Positions 8,160-18,553 of a stretch of 64,000 nt of DNA are shown here, piece after piece. The position numbers and the translations under genes are program-made. The notes under the pieces are model-generated. The model searched no databases, was not told where the DNA came from, and saw nothing but the letters and a program-made list of their open reading frames with translations. The stretch covers positions 953,503 through 1,017,502 of the forward strand of contig NZ_LR733312.1 in assembly GCF_902506295.1 (NCBI RefSeq), given 5' to 3'. Each line of letters begins with the position of its first letter. The first letter of the stretch is position 1. This stretch comes from Luteimonas sp. 9C (lineage in GTDB: Bacteria > Pseudomonadota > Gammaproteobacteria > Xanthomonadales > Xanthomonadaceae).

Positions 8160-8834
8160 ATGATCCGCGTCCATCACTTGAACAATTCGCGCTCGCAGCG
8201 CGTGCTCTGGCTGCTCGAAGAACTCGGTCAGCCCTATGAGGTGGTGCGCTACGCCCGCGATCCCAAGACCATGCTGGCGCCGCAGGCGCTGCGCGACGTG
8301 CATCCGCTGGGCAAGTCGCCGGTGCTGGAGATGGACGGGCGCCGGCTGGTCGAGTCCGGCGCGATCCTCGAGACGCTGGTCGAGCGCTTCGACCCGGACC
8401 ATGCGCTGTCGCCAGTACCCGACGACGAGGACGAGCGCCTGCGCTACCGCCAGTGGGTGCACTACGCCGAAGGCTCCGCGATGCCGCCGTTGCTGCTCTC
8501 GCTCGTCTTCGCGCACCTGCGCGGCGCGCCGATGCCGTTCTTCGCGAAGCCCATCGCCCGCGGCATCGCCGACAAGGCGATGCAGCGCTTCGTGGGTCCG
8601 CAGCTGCAGACGCATCTGGAGTACGTGGAGCGGGAACTCGGCGCCTACCAGTGGTTCGCCAGCGACCGCTTCACCGCCGCCGACATCCAGATGAGTTTTC
8701 CGCTGGAGGCGGCAGTCGTCCGCGCGTCTGATTGGGTGGGCCCGAACATCCGGCGTTTCGTCGAGCGGATCCACGCGCGGCCTGCGTATCAGCGGGCGCT
8801 GGAGACGGGCGGGCCGTTCGAGCTGGGTCGATGA
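8160..8834 (+). CDS. Glutathione S-transferase
   Basis: This 224-residue cytosolic GST starts at the ATG at 8160. An upstream in-frame start would add 36 unlikely residues. The N-terminal thioredoxin-fold domain carries [15 protein letters not shown] at 8-22, where Ser10 or Ser12 is the probable glutathione-activating residue, and the cis-Pro region [19 protein letters not shown] that binds glutathione. The helical C-terminal domain contains the [12 protein letters not shown] signature. It is expected to conjugate or reduce electrophiles with glutathione. Its stop overlaps the SelO start as ATGA, so the two redox-related genes are translationally coupled. Confidence 0.88.
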   Translation: MIRVHHLNNSRSQRVLWLLEELGQPYEVVRYARDPKTMLAPQALRDVHPLGKSPVLEMDGRRLVESGAILETLVERFDPDHALSPVPDDEDERLRYRQWVHYAEGSAMPPLLLSLVFAHLRGAPMPFFAKPIARGIADKAMQRFVGPQLQTHLEYVERELGAYQWFASDRFTAADIQMSFPLEAAVVRASDWVGPNIRRFVERIHARPAYQRALETGGPFELGR

Positions 8835-10423
8835 GCGACGCGGTGCCCGCGTCGGTGCCGCTCGCGCATGCGCTGCGGTACGACAACCGCTTCGTGGGCA
8901 CGCTGCCGGGGGATGCCGAAGCCGGCGGGCGCCGGCGGCAGGTCGAGGGCGCGTTGTGGTCGCCGGTGCTGCCGACGCCGGTCGCGGCGCCCCGCGTGCT
9001 AGCCGTCTCGACGGAGATGGCCGAGGCCCTCGGCTTCGATGCCGACACCGTTGCATCTCCGGAGTTCGCCGCCGTCTTCGGCGGCAATGCGCTGACGCCC
9101 GGCATGAGGCCGTACGCCTCGAACTACGGCGGCCACCAGTTCGGCCACTGGGCCGGACAGCTCGGCGACGGGCGCGCGATCACGCTCGGCGAAGGCGTGG
9201 CCGCGGACGGACGACGCTGGGAGCTGCAGCTCAAGGGCGCCGGCCCGACCCCGTACTCGCGGACGGCCGATGGCCGCGCGGTGCTGCGCTCGTCGGTGCG
9301 CGAATTCCTGTGCAGCGAGGCCATGCACCATCTGGGCGTGCCGACGACGCGGGCGCTGTCGCTGGTCGGCACCGGCGATGCCGTGGTCCGGGACATGTTC
9401 TATGACGGCAACGCGGCGCCCGAACCGGGCGCGATCGTGTGCCGGGTCGCGCCGTCGTTCATCCGCTTCGGCCATTTCGAACTGCCGTCCGCGCGGGGTG
9501 ATGCCGCACTGTTGCGGCAATTGGTCGATTTCACGATCGCCCGTGATTTCCCGCATCTGACAGGCGAGGGTGAGGCGTTGTACGGCGACTGGTTCGCCGA
9601 GGTCTGCACGCGGACCGCGGCCATGGTCGCCGGCTGGATGCGAGTGGGATTCGTGCACGGCGTGATGAACACCGACAACATGTCGATTCTGGGTTTGACG
9701 ATCGACTACGGCCCCTACGGCTGGGTCGACGACTTTGATCCGGACTGGACGCCCAACACCACCGACGCCCAGGGCCGTCGCTACCGGTTCGGCTGGCAAC
9801 CGCGGGTCGCGCACTGGAATCTCGGGCGGCTGGCGCAGGCGCTGGCGCCGCTGTTCGGCGATGTCGCGCCGTTGCAGGCCGGGCTCGATGCCTATGCGGC
9901 GACGTATGCGCGGCTCGATCGCGAGACCATCGCGGCGAAACTCGGCCTGCCCGAGTGCCGCGACGATGATGTCGAACGCATGCAGCGGCTGCATGGCCTG
10001 CTGCAGGCGGGCGAGGTCGACATGACGCTGTTCTTCCGCGGACTGGCGGATCTCGATCCGGCGGCGCCGTCGCTGGAGGGGATGGCGGATGCGTTCTACG
10101 ACGACGCGAAGCGTGCCCGGGTGCAGGGCGAGTTCGACGCCTGGCTCGCCGACTACGCGGCGCGCCTGCGGGACACGGGCGAGCCCGGCGATGCCCGGCG
10201 CACCCGCATGCACGCGGCGAATCCGCGCTTCGTGATGCGCAACTATCTCGCGCAGCAGGCGATCGACCGCGCGGAAGCCGGCGATCCGTCCGGCATCGTC
10301 GAGCTGCTGGATGTCATGCGTCGGCCGTATGACGAACAACCCGGCCGCGAAGCGTTCGCCGGCAAGCGCCCGGACTGGGCGCGGACGAAGGCGGGATGCT
10401 CGATGCTGTCCTGTAGTTCTTGA
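8831..10423 (+). CDS. selO: Protein adenylyltransferase SelO (YdiU)
   Basis: The protein has 530 residues, starting at the ATG that overlaps the GST stop. It is a pseudokinase-fold enzyme that transfers AMP from ATP to Ser/Thr/Tyr of target proteins and is tied to oxidative stress. Visible landmarks are the [17 protein letters not shown] nucleotide-binding region, [20 protein letters not shown] and the metal/catalytic stretch [20 protein letters not shown]. The C-terminus ends CSMLSCSS, the cysteine counterpart of the selenocysteine motif that names the family. Coupling to a GST gene fits a redox role. Confidence 0.92.
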   Translation: MSDAVPASVPLAHALRYDNRFVGTLPGDAEAGGRRRQVEGALWSPVLPTPVAAPRVLAVSTEMAEALGFDADTVASPEFAAVFGGNALTPGMRPYASNYGGHQFGHWAGQLGDGRAITLGEGVAADGRRWELQLKGAGPTPYSRTADGRAVLRSSVREFLCSEAMHHLGVPTTRALSLVGTGDAVVRDMFYDGNAAPEPGAIVCRVAPSFIRFGHFELPSARGDAALLRQLVDFTIARDFPHLTGEGEALYGDWFAEVCTRTAAMVAGWMRVGFVHGVMNTDNMSILGLTIDYGPYGWVDDFDPDWTPNTTDAQGRRYRFGWQPRVAHWNLGRLAQALAPLFGDVAPLQAGLDAYAATYARLDRETIAAKLGLPECRDDDVERMQRLHGLLQAGEVDMTLFFRGLADLDPAAPSLEGMADAFYDDAKRARVQGEFDAWLADYAARLRDTGEPGDARRTRMHAANPRFVMRNYLAQQAIDRAEAGDPSGIVELLDVMRRPYDEQPGREAFAGKRPDWARTKAGCSMLSCSS

Positions 10424-10438
10424 AGCAGGCCGCCTCTC

Positions 10439-10490
10439 CGTAGGGTGTGTGGAGCGCAGCGAAACCCATCGCGACCTGTCTGGATCGGAC
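10439..10490 (+). repeat. Dispersed intergenic repeat, copy A
   Basis: Its core GAGCGCAGCGAAACCCATC (10452-10470) matches copy C near 51087 and the complement of copy B at 10571-10620. The shared consensus is roughly TAGGNTGGGNAGAGCGCAGC followed by GAAACCCATCATCGCCA. Such wording is a familiar dispersed intergenic repeat in gammaproteobacterial genomes. It begins 16 bp after the selO stop. Confidence 0.6.
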
Positions 10491-10570
10491 CGACGGCGTG
10501 CCCGTTTTGCGGACGTCGCTCGACAGCCCTCCCGGGGCATGAAGGCCTGCGTTGCCTGCCGGAAACGCGA

Positions 10571-10620
10571 GTTCGAGCGTGGCGATGATGGATTCCGCTG
10601 CGCTCTCCCCATCCTGCGGT
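10571..10620 (-). repeat. Dispersed intergenic repeat, copy B (inverted relative to A)
   Basis: Read on the minus strand it gives GCAGGATGGGGAGAGCGCAG then CGGAATCCATCATCGCCA, clearly the same unit as copies A and C. Copies A and B therefore face each other about 80 bp apart in the selO-uup spacer and could form a large imperfect stem in RNA. Confidence 0.6.
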
Positions 10621-10645
10621 TCGCATGGCTGCGTCTGCGAACCGG

Positions 10646-10651
10646 TAGAAT
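10646..10651 (+). promoter_or_regulatory. -10-like TAGAAT before uup
   Basis: TAGAAT ends 7 nt before the uup ATG, so transcription would begin at or next to the start codon. No Shine-Dalgarno sequence is visible. The -35 region is weak. Confidence 0.4.
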
Positions 10652-10657
10652 CCGCGC

Positions 10658-12544
<1,887 letters not shown>

Positions 12545-12583
12545 TCGCTGCCGCCGCATCCGCGGCCCACTGGAAACGTCGCC

Positions 12584-13933
12584 GTGCTGATCACCTGTCC
12601 GCTGCCTGCCGAGACCGACCTGCTGGCGCTGCAACGCGCGGCGCCCGCGCGTCACCCGCTACTGCTGCAATCGGTGGCGCACGGCACTGCGCATGCGCGC
12701 TGGGATCTGCTGCTGGGGACGGATGGCACGCGCCTGCAGCTGGATGTCGATGGCGTCACCCGGGATTCGGCGGGCACCAGCGTCGATGGCGATTTTCTCG
12801 CTGCGCTGGATGCCGCGTGGTCCGGCCTGCGCACGCCCCGCGAAGAACCGCGCTGGCCATTCCGAGGCGGCTGGGCGCTGTATCTGGGTTACGAACTGGC
12901 GGGGCAGGTCGAGCCGGTGCTGGATCTGCCGGCCGCGGTCGGTAGCTTGCCGGTCGCAGTGGCCTGGCGTTGCCCGGCTGCGGTATTGCGGGATCACGCG
13001 ACCGGCGAATGCATCGCCGTTGCCGAGGCCGGCGCCGATGCGTTGCTCGCCGAGCTCGTCGCGGCTGCAGGCGCCACCGTCGCGTCCCCGCCGTCGTGGC
13101 ATCCGCCGGAAGCGCTCGATGAAGACGCGCCTGCGCGTTTCACCGACGGCGTGCGCCGGGTGCTCGACTACCTCGCGGCCGGCGACGTGTTCCAGGCGAA
13201 CCTGTCACGCGGCTGGCAGGCGCATTTCGACGGTCCGCTCGATCCGTCGGCGTTGTACGCACGCCTGCGCGAACACAATCCCGCGCCGTTCGCCGGCCTG
13301 CTGCAGGGCGAAGGCTGGGCGGTGGCGAGTGCCTCGCCGGAACGGCTGGTGTCCGTGCGCGGCGATCTGGTCGAAACGCGCCCGATCGCCGGCACCCGCG
13401 CACGCTTTGACGGCGACGACGATGTCGCGCGCGTGCAGGAGCTCGTCGGGCATCCGAAGGAACGCGCCGAGCACGTGATGCTGGTCGATCTCGAACGCAA
13501 TGACCTGGGGCGCGTCTGCGTGCCGGGCAGTGTGGAAGTCGACGAACTGATGTGCGTGGAGAGCTACGCGCACGTGCACCACATCGTCAGCAACGTCCGC
13601 GGCCGCCTGCGCGCTGACGCCACGCCGGGCCGCACGATCGCCGCGGTGTTCCCCGGCGGGACGATCACCGGCTGTCCTAAGGTGCGCTGCATGCAGATCA
13701 TCGCCGAGCTCGAAGGGCAGGGCCGCGGCGCCTACACGGGCGCGATGGGCTGGCTCAATCGCGATGGCGACCTGGATCTGAACATCCTGATCCGAAGCGC
13801 GGAAGTCGAGGGCGACACCGCGCGCTTCCGCACCGGCGCCGGCATCGTGGCGGACTCCGATCCGGACCGCGAACTGGATGAAACACGGGCCAAGGCCCGG
13901 GGCACGCTGCGGGCGCTCGGCGTCGCCGACTGA
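12584..13933 (+). CDS. pabB: Aminodeoxychorismate synthase component I
   Basis: A 449-residue protein with a GTG start at 12584. It belongs to the chorismate-binding family: the C-terminal half has FQANLSRGW, ASPERLVSVRGD, ETRPIAGT, ERNDLGRVC and PGGTITGCPKVRCMQII. PabB converts chorismate plus ammonia to 4-amino-4-deoxychorismate for folate synthesis, using PabA for glutamine hydrolysis. PabB is preferred over TrpE because it lies next to mltG-tmk-holB-pilZ, the position where folate genes (pabB/pabC) usually sit in gammaproteobacteria. pabC is not seen here. Confidence 0.85.
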   Translation: MLITCPLPAETDLLALQRAAPARHPLLLQSVAHGTAHARWDLLLGTDGTRLQLDVDGVTRDSAGTSVDGDFLAALDAAWSGLRTPREEPRWPFRGGWALYLGYELAGQVEPVLDLPAAVGSLPVAVAWRCPAAVLRDHATGECIAVAEAGADALLAELVAAAGATVASPPSWHPPEALDEDAPARFTDGVRRVLDYLAAGDVFQANLSRGWQAHFDGPLDPSALYARLREHNPAPFAGLLQGEGWAVASASPERLVSVRGDLVETRPIAGTRARFDGDDDVARVQELVGHPKERAEHVMLVDLERNDLGRVCVPGSVEVDELMCVESYAHVHHIVSNVRGRLRADATPGRTIAAVFPGGTITGCPKVRCMQIIAELEGQGRGAYTGAMGWLNRDGDLDLNILIRSAEVEGDTARFRTGAGIVADSDPDRELDETRAKARGTLRALGVAD

Positions 13934-13948
13934 TCCTAGAGACGCGCG

Positions 13949-14284
13949 TCAGTCGATCCGCGCCATCGCGCGCAGCCGCGGTTCGCCTTCGCCCACCCCT
14001 TCCATGTCCGTCCGCAGGCCATTTTCGTAGCCGCCGCCGCTGCCCGAGTACAGCAGCCACACCGGGCTCTCGTTGCGCAACACGTCGAGTGCATTGTGGA
14101 AATCATCGAGGTGGTAATGCAGCGAGGGCGCCACCCCCTGGATGGCGTCCTCGGGCAGCGTTTCGCCGTTGGCATGGAAGACCAGCTGGCCGATCGAGCC
14201 GCTGTCGCCGTGCAACCAGATGCGCGGCGGGAAGCGGTTGGCCGAATACATCACCTGGTAGCGGGTGATCCGGGTCTGCTGCAT
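13949..14284 (-). CDS. Conserved hypothetical protein, 111 aa
   Basis: A short soluble protein starting at the ATG at 14284 (MQQTRITRYQVMY). It has no signal peptide or membrane segment. It contains several aromatic and His residues (PPRIWLHGDSG, SLHYHLDDFHNALDVL) and a glycine run SGSGGGYENG. The even amino-acid composition and the convergent, non-overlapping fit between pabB and mltG argue that it is real. I do not recognise the family. It is divergent from mltG across a 131-bp spacer. Confidence 0.6.
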   Translation of the reverse strand: MQQTRITRYQVMYSANRFPPRIWLHGDSGSIGQLVFHANGETLPEDAIQGVAPSLHYHLDDFHNALDVLRNESPVWLLYSGSGGGYENGLRTDMEGVGEGEPRLRAMARID

Positions 14285-14415
14285 GGCACGCTCCGCGGGG
14301 AAGTCCGTCTCCGTCACAGACGGCGGAAGCCGCGCCCAGCGGCCATGCCTTGCATGGCCGTTCGCCGGCCACGGTATCCTGCACCCCCTTTCCGCATCGA
14401 CGGCCCACGCCGCCC

Positions 14416-15594
14416 ATGACCGACTCCGTACCGCCACGCACCCGCCGCCGCATCGGCAAGAGCCTGCTCGGCGGGCTCGTGATCGTCGCGCTGCTGGCCG
14501 GCCTGTCCGCCTGGTTCCTGCATGCGCGCTACACCCGCTTCGCGGACGCGCCGCTGGCCGGCTTGGCGACCGACGGCACGCTGGTGGTCGCACGTGGCGA
14601 TTCGTTCCAGCGTGTGCTCGGTCGCCTGCGCGAGGCGGGCGCGGTGGAAGGCCACGAACTCGAGTGGCGGGTGCTGGCGCGAGAGCTGGGGGCCGATGCG
14701 CGTCTCCAGGTCGGCGAGTACCCGCTCGATCCGACGACGACGCCACGCGACCTGCTGGTGCGCATGCGCGACGGCAAGGTCATCCACCACCGTTTCACGA
14801 TCGTCGAAGGCTGGAACATCCGCGAACTGCGTGCCGCGCTCGGTCGTGCGACCCCGCTGGTGCAGACGCTGCAGGACATCGACGATGCCGCGCTGATGGA
14901 CGCACTCGGCAGGGCCGGCGTGCATCCGGAAGGCCGTTTCCTGCCCGAGACGTATCTCTACACGACCGGCGACAGTGACGTGGACCTGCTGCGCCGCGCG
15001 AATGCCGCGCTGGAGACCGCCCTCGACCGCGCGTGGGACTCGCGCGCCGAAGGTCTCGAACTGCAGAATCGCGAGCAGGCGCTGGTGCTGGCGTCGGTCA
15101 TCGAGAAGGAGACCGGCATCGCCGAAGAACGTCCGGCGATCTCCGGTGTGTTCAATCGGCGTCTGAAGATCGGTATGCGGCTGCAGACCGATCCCACCGT
15201 GATCTACGGCATGGGGACCGCCTACGACGGCAACATCCGTCGCAGCGACCTGCAGACCGACACGCCCTACAACACCTACACCCGCGACGGCCTGCCGCCG
15301 ACCCCGATCGCGATGGCCGGTGCCGCCGCGATCCACGCCGCCACGCATCCGGCCGATGGCGACGCGCTGTACTTCGTCGCCGTCGGTGACGGCAGTGGCC
15401 GGCACGTGTTCTCGCCGACCTATGCCGCGCACAACGTCGCGGTGCGCGAGTACGTGCGCCGCTACCGCTCGAAGTTCGGGCAGGGCGATGCGAGCAGTGG
15501 CAATGCGGGCGAAGCAGCCGCCGGCGGCGACGCCGCGCCGCCGAATGCGATTGAAGTGGAAGCGGCCACCGGCGCAGCGGAATCGGACGGGTGA
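14416..15594 (+). CDS. mltG: Endolytic transglycosylase MltG
   Basis: The protein has 392 residues from the ATG at 14416. A basic N-terminus precedes one transmembrane helix at about 16-35, anchoring the enzyme in the inner membrane with its catalytic domain in the periplasm. The YceG-type domain has the catalytic Glu230 in ASVIEKETG, then QTDPTVIYG and DTPYNTYTRDGLPPTPI. MltG cuts nascent glycan strands and so sets peptidoglycan chain length. The C-terminal 40 residues are an Ala/Gly-rich extension without obvious function. Its stop overlaps the tmk GTG start (GTGA). Confidence 0.92.
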   Translation: MTDSVPPRTRRRIGKSLLGGLVIVALLAGLSAWFLHARYTRFADAPLAGLATDGTLVVARGDSFQRVLGRLREAGAVEGHELEWRVLARELGADARLQVGEYPLDPTTTPRDLLVRMRDGKVIHHRFTIVEGWNIRELRAALGRATPLVQTLQDIDDAALMDALGRAGVHPEGRFLPETYLYTTGDSDVDLLRRANAALETALDRAWDSRAEGLELQNREQALVLASVIEKETGIAEERPAISGVFNRRLKIGMRLQTDPTVIYGMGTAYDGNIRRSDLQTDTPYNTYTRDGLPPTPIAMAGAAAIHAATHPADGDALYFVAVGDGSGRHVFSPTYAAHNVAVREYVRRYRSKFGQGDASSGNAGEAAAGGDAAPPNAIEVEAATGAAESDG

Positions 15595-16232
15595 GCGCGC
15601 TGCAGACGTATCCGCGCTTCGTGACGGTGGAGGGCGGCGAGGGCGCCGGCAAGACCACGGTGCTGCGCGCCCTGCGCGACGCGCTGGCGGTCGATGGCAG
15701 CGAAGTGGTGTGCACGCGCGAGCCTGGCGGCACGCCGCTGGCGGAGCTGATCCGCGGCCTGCTGCTCGATCCCGGCCATGAACCCGCGCGCCCGGACACC
15801 GAACTGCTGCTGATGTTCGCCGCGCGCAGCCAGCACGTGCGCGAGACCATCCTGCCCGCACTGGAACGCGGCGCCTGGGTGATCAGCGACCGGTTCACCG
15901 ATTCCAGCTACGCCTACCAGGGCGGGGGGCGTGGCATCGATCCGGCGCGCATCGCCGCCCTCGAAGCCGCCCACGTCGGCATCGCGCCGGCGATCACGCT
16001 GCTGCTCGATCTGGGCGTGGCCCAGGGCCGCGAACGCGCGCGCGCGCGCGACGCGCGACCCGATCGCATCGAGGCCGAGCAGGACGCGTTCTTCGAACGC
16101 GTGCGCAGCGCGTTCCTCGCACGGGCGCAGGCCGAGCCGCAGCGCATCCGCGTGATCGACGCGACCCGCGCGGCCGATGTGGTCGCCGCCGAGGCGGTGC
16201 AGGCCCTGCATGCGGCGCGGGTGGCCGCATGA
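15591..16232 (+). CDS. tmk: Thymidylate kinase
   Basis: A 213-residue enzyme with a GTG start overlapping the mltG stop. It phosphorylates dTMP to dTDP with ATP. The P-loop GGEGAGKTT lies at 15-23, the dTMP-binding region includes DRFTDSSYAYQGGGRG, and the LID region follows around RARARDARPDRIE. The short coding overlaps on both sides (GTGA with mltG, ATGA with holB) make this part of one operon. Confidence 0.92.
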   Translation: MSALQTYPRFVTVEGGEGAGKTTVLRALRDALAVDGSEVVCTREPGGTPLAELIRGLLLDPGHEPARPDTELLLMFAARSQHVRETILPALERGAWVISDRFTDSSYAYQGGGRGIDPARIAALEAAHVGIAPAITLLLDLGVAQGRERARARDARPDRIEAEQDAFFERVRSAFLARAQAEPQRIRVIDATRAADVVAAEAVQALHAARVAA

Positions 16233-17161
16233 GCGCGCATCCTGTGTTCGCGCCCTGGCAGGCGCGCATCCACGACCAGGTCCGCAGCGCACTCGACAGC
16301 GGCCGGCTCGGTCATGCCTTGCTCTTCTGCGGGCCGGCGCGCCTCGGGAAACGCGCGGTCGCCGACGCGCTCGCCGGGCATGTGCTCGGTCTCGACCGCG
16401 AGGTGCGCAGTGCGCAATTGCTCGCGGCCGGTACGCATCCGGATTTCCACAGTGTGTCGTTCGTGCCGACCAAGGACGGCACCAAGCTGCGGACCGAGAT
16501 CGTCATCGACCAGATCCGCGAGCTGTCGACCAAGCTGTCGTTGACGCCGCAGTACGGCAGCGCGCAGGTGGCGATCGTGGATCCGGCGGACGCGGTCAAT
16601 ACGTCCGCCTGCAACGCGCTGCTGAAGACGCTGGAAGAACCGCAACCCGGGCGACACCTGTGGCTGGTCGCGGCCAATCCGCTGCGCCTGCCCGCGACGA
16701 TCCGCAGCCGCTGCCAGCGCATCGAGTTCCGCCTGCCGCCGAGCGAGGAAGCGCTGGGGTGGCTTGCGGGGCGCGGCCATCGTGACGCCGACGCAGCCGA
16801 GGCGCTGGACGCCGCGCGCGGCCATCCGGGGCTCGCCGCCGAATGGCTCGATGGCGGCGGCATGGCATTGCGTCGCGAGGTCGCCAAGGATCTGGCGGGC
16901 GTGGCGAAAGGCGATCTGCCCGTGGTGGCGACCGCGCAGCGCTGGGCGAATGGCGACGATGCCGCGGAACGCGTGTCGCATGCCGCCGATCTCGCGCTCG
17001 CGCGGGCGTCCGGCTTGACCGATGTCGCGGGAATCGGGAAGCTGGCCGCGTGGTTCGACGCCGCCAACCGCACGCGTGATCTGCTCAGGACCACAGTGCG
17101 CGCCGATCTCGCGATCACCGAGCTGCTGCTCGCCTGGCGCGGCGCCGTCGCCCGACACTGA
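16229..17161 (+). CDS. holB: DNA polymerase III delta-prime subunit (clamp loader)
   Basis: A 310-residue protein starting at an ATG that overlaps the tmk stop. Delta-prime is part of the clamp loader that places the beta clamp on DNA. Family features are HALLFCGPARLGKRA (degenerate P-loop), AGTHPDFHSV, ACNALLKTLEEPQPGRHLWL and the sensor-1/arginine region RSRCQRI. The four-cysteine zinc module expected just before AGTHPD in E. coli is absent here: the segment reads LDREVRSAQLLAAGTHPD without cysteines. Position between tmk and pilZ is the conserved one. Confidence 0.9.
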   Translation: MSAHPVFAPWQARIHDQVRSALDSGRLGHALLFCGPARLGKRAVADALAGHVLGLDREVRSAQLLAAGTHPDFHSVSFVPTKDGTKLRTEIVIDQIRELSTKLSLTPQYGSAQVAIVDPADAVNTSACNALLKTLEEPQPGRHLWLVAANPLRLPATIRSRCQRIEFRLPPSEEALGWLAGRGHRDADAAEALDAARGHPGLAAEWLDGGGMALRREVAKDLAGVAKGDLPVVATAQRWANGDDAAERVSHAADLALARASGLTDVAGIGKLAAWFDAANRTRDLLRTTVRADLAITELLLAWRGAVARH

Positions 17162-17183
17162 CTTCTTTCGCTGGAAACCGACC

Positions 17184-17543
17184 ATGAGCGCAACCGCTGC
17201 TGGGGCACGACAGGGCATCCTGTCGCTCGCCGTCAAGGACAAGGCCGCGCTGTACAACGCGTACATGTCGTATCTCAAGCACGGTGGCATCTTCGTGCCG
17301 ACGCCGAAGCGCTACTTCCTCGGTGACGAAGTGTTCCTGCTGCTGACGCTGCCCGAATCCAGCGACCGTCTGCCGACGGCGGGCAAGGTCGTGTGGGTGA
17401 CGCCCGCCGGCGCACAGGGCAATCGCACGGCCGGCGTGGGCGTGCAGTTCGCCGATACGCCGGAAGGCGATGCGGTCAAGAACCGCATCGAGACACTGCT
17501 CGCCGGTACGCTGCAGTCCGAGAAGTCGACCCACACGATGTGA
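17184..17543 (+). CDS. pilZ: PilZ-domain protein, type IV pilus assembly
   Basis: A 119-residue PilZ protein of the original type IV pilus kind, found downstream of holB in xanthomonads and pseudomonads. Visible are RQGILSLAVKDKAALYNAYM, KHGGIFVPTPKRYFLGDEVFLLLTLP and TAGVGVQF. It lacks the RxxxR-type c-di-GMP-binding motif of other PilZ domains, as known for this subgroup, and acts through protein partners (PilB and FimX in Xanthomonas). The start at 17184 is the first ATG after holB, 22 bp downstream. Confidence 0.9.
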   Translation: MSATAAGARQGILSLAVKDKAALYNAYMSYLKHGGIFVPTPKRYFLGDEVFLLLTLPESSDRLPTAGKVVWVTPAGAQGNRTAGVGVQFADTPEGDAVKNRIETLLAGTLQSEKSTHTM

Positions 17544-17588
17544 TGTCGCGCCCCGCCTGGCGCGGGCAGACGCGCGCGGCGGCGCCGC

Positions 17589-17852
17589 TCAGCGTGCGTC
17601 GTCGAGCATCGCGCGCAACGCGGGATGCCGGATCTCCATGACCTCGAACAGGCCCGCTGCGCGCAGGTACACCGCGCGGCGCAGCAACTCGTCCTCGTAG
17701 CGGCGTCGCAGGGTCTCGTCGTCGACCTCTTCGATCGCCAGACGCGCGAGTTCGGTGAATTCTTCCATCCATCCGATCGCCGCATAGGCGTCGGACGCGG
17801 CCGGCTGCAGGCGGCGCGGCGGCTGTCTCGACGGGTTCGGCAGGGCGTGCAT
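17589..17852 (-). CDS. Small hypothetical protein divergent from tetR
   Basis: An 87-residue protein. The first 20 residues are Pro/Arg-rich; residues 25-87 are predicted as two or three charged helices (MEEFTELARLAIEEVDDETL, RRYEDELLRRAVYL). No membrane segment or known motif is visible and the family is not recognised. The gene is divergent from the tetR gene across a 77-bp spacer that contains the operator-like repeat, so it is the most likely target of that regulator. Confidence 0.5.
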   Translation of the reverse strand: MHALPNPSRQPPRRLQPAASDAYAAIGWMEEFTELARLAIEEVDDETLRRRYEDELLRRAVYLRAAGLFEVMEIRHPALRAMLDDAR

Positions 17853-17875
17853 GGACTGTCCTTCAGGATCACTAA

Positions 17876-17894
17876 ACCGACTGGACGGTATAGT
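17876..17894. promoter_or_regulatory. Operator-like site and -10 in the tetR spacer
   Basis: The sequence ACCGACTGGACGGTATAGT has imperfect dyad symmetry (ACCG...CGGT) and overlaps a -10-like TATAGT at 17889-17894 oriented toward the tetR gene, 36 bp upstream of its ATG. A near-identical 15-bp core occurs at 56622-56636 in front of an RND efflux operon (14 of 15 matches). This placement suits TetR autoregulation. Confidence 0.5.
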
Positions 17895-17929
17895 CTAGAA
17901 TCCGGATTCTTCCGTCAAGACGTGAGCGC

Positions 17930-18511
17930 ATGACCAGCCGAAAGCCCCGCAGTGACGCTCGCGCGCGCATCCTCGATGCGGCGCTGGCCGTGTCCGATCG
18001 CGTGGGTGCGGCGCACCTGACACTCGACGCGGTGGCGGCCGAGGCGGGCGTCAGCAAGGGTGGCCTGCTGTATCACTTCGCGAGCAAGGAGCTCCTGCTC
18101 AAAGGCGTCGTGGAACACCACATGGACCAGCACCAGCGGGATCTCGAGCTGGCGCAGACCATGTTCCCGGATACGCCCGCCGGCTACCTGCAGGCGTTCG
18201 TGCACGCCCAACGTCACGGACTGGAAGCCAAGCGGCTGCACGGTCCGAAGGCGACGCAATCCTTCATCGCTGCGGCGGTCAACACGCCGGACCTGATGGA
18301 CTCGCCCCGGCAGTATGCCGCCGCCCATGGCCGGCGGCTGCGCGAGCTGGGCCCCGATTTCATCGAGGCGCTGCTGGTGACGCTCGCGTTCGACGGGCTG
18401 TTCTTCGGTGATGCGTTCGAGATGCTGGATCTGACGGCGTCGGAGCGCGCGGCGTTGATCGCAGCCCTCGAATCGCGCGCCGCGGCACTGGCGAGCCGAC
18501 GCCCGGACTGA
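17930..18511 (+). CDS. TetR/AcrR-family transcriptional regulator
   Basis: A 193-residue regulator. The N-terminal helix-turn-helix spans about residues 9-55 (ARILDAALAVSDRVG, LTLDAVAAEAGVSKGGLLYHF, ASKELLLKGVV), a strong TetR_N match. The C-terminal ligand-binding region ends AFDGLFFGDAFEMLDL, typical of the family but not telling about the ligand. The start is the only good ATG after the spacer. It is expected to bind the operator-like site upstream and repress itself and probably the divergent small gene. Confidence 0.85.
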   Translation: MTSRKPRSDARARILDAALAVSDRVGAAHLTLDAVAAEAGVSKGGLLYHFASKELLLKGVVEHHMDQHQRDLELAQTMFPDTPAGYLQAFVHAQRHGLEAKRLHGPKATQSFIAAAVNTPDLMDSPRQYAAAHGRRLRELGPDFIEALLVTLAFDGLFFGDAFEMLDLTASERAALIAALESRAAALASRRPD

Positions 18512-18553
18512 TGCTGCGCACGGCTGCGTCGGGCGACGCAGCCGGCGGTCGAC

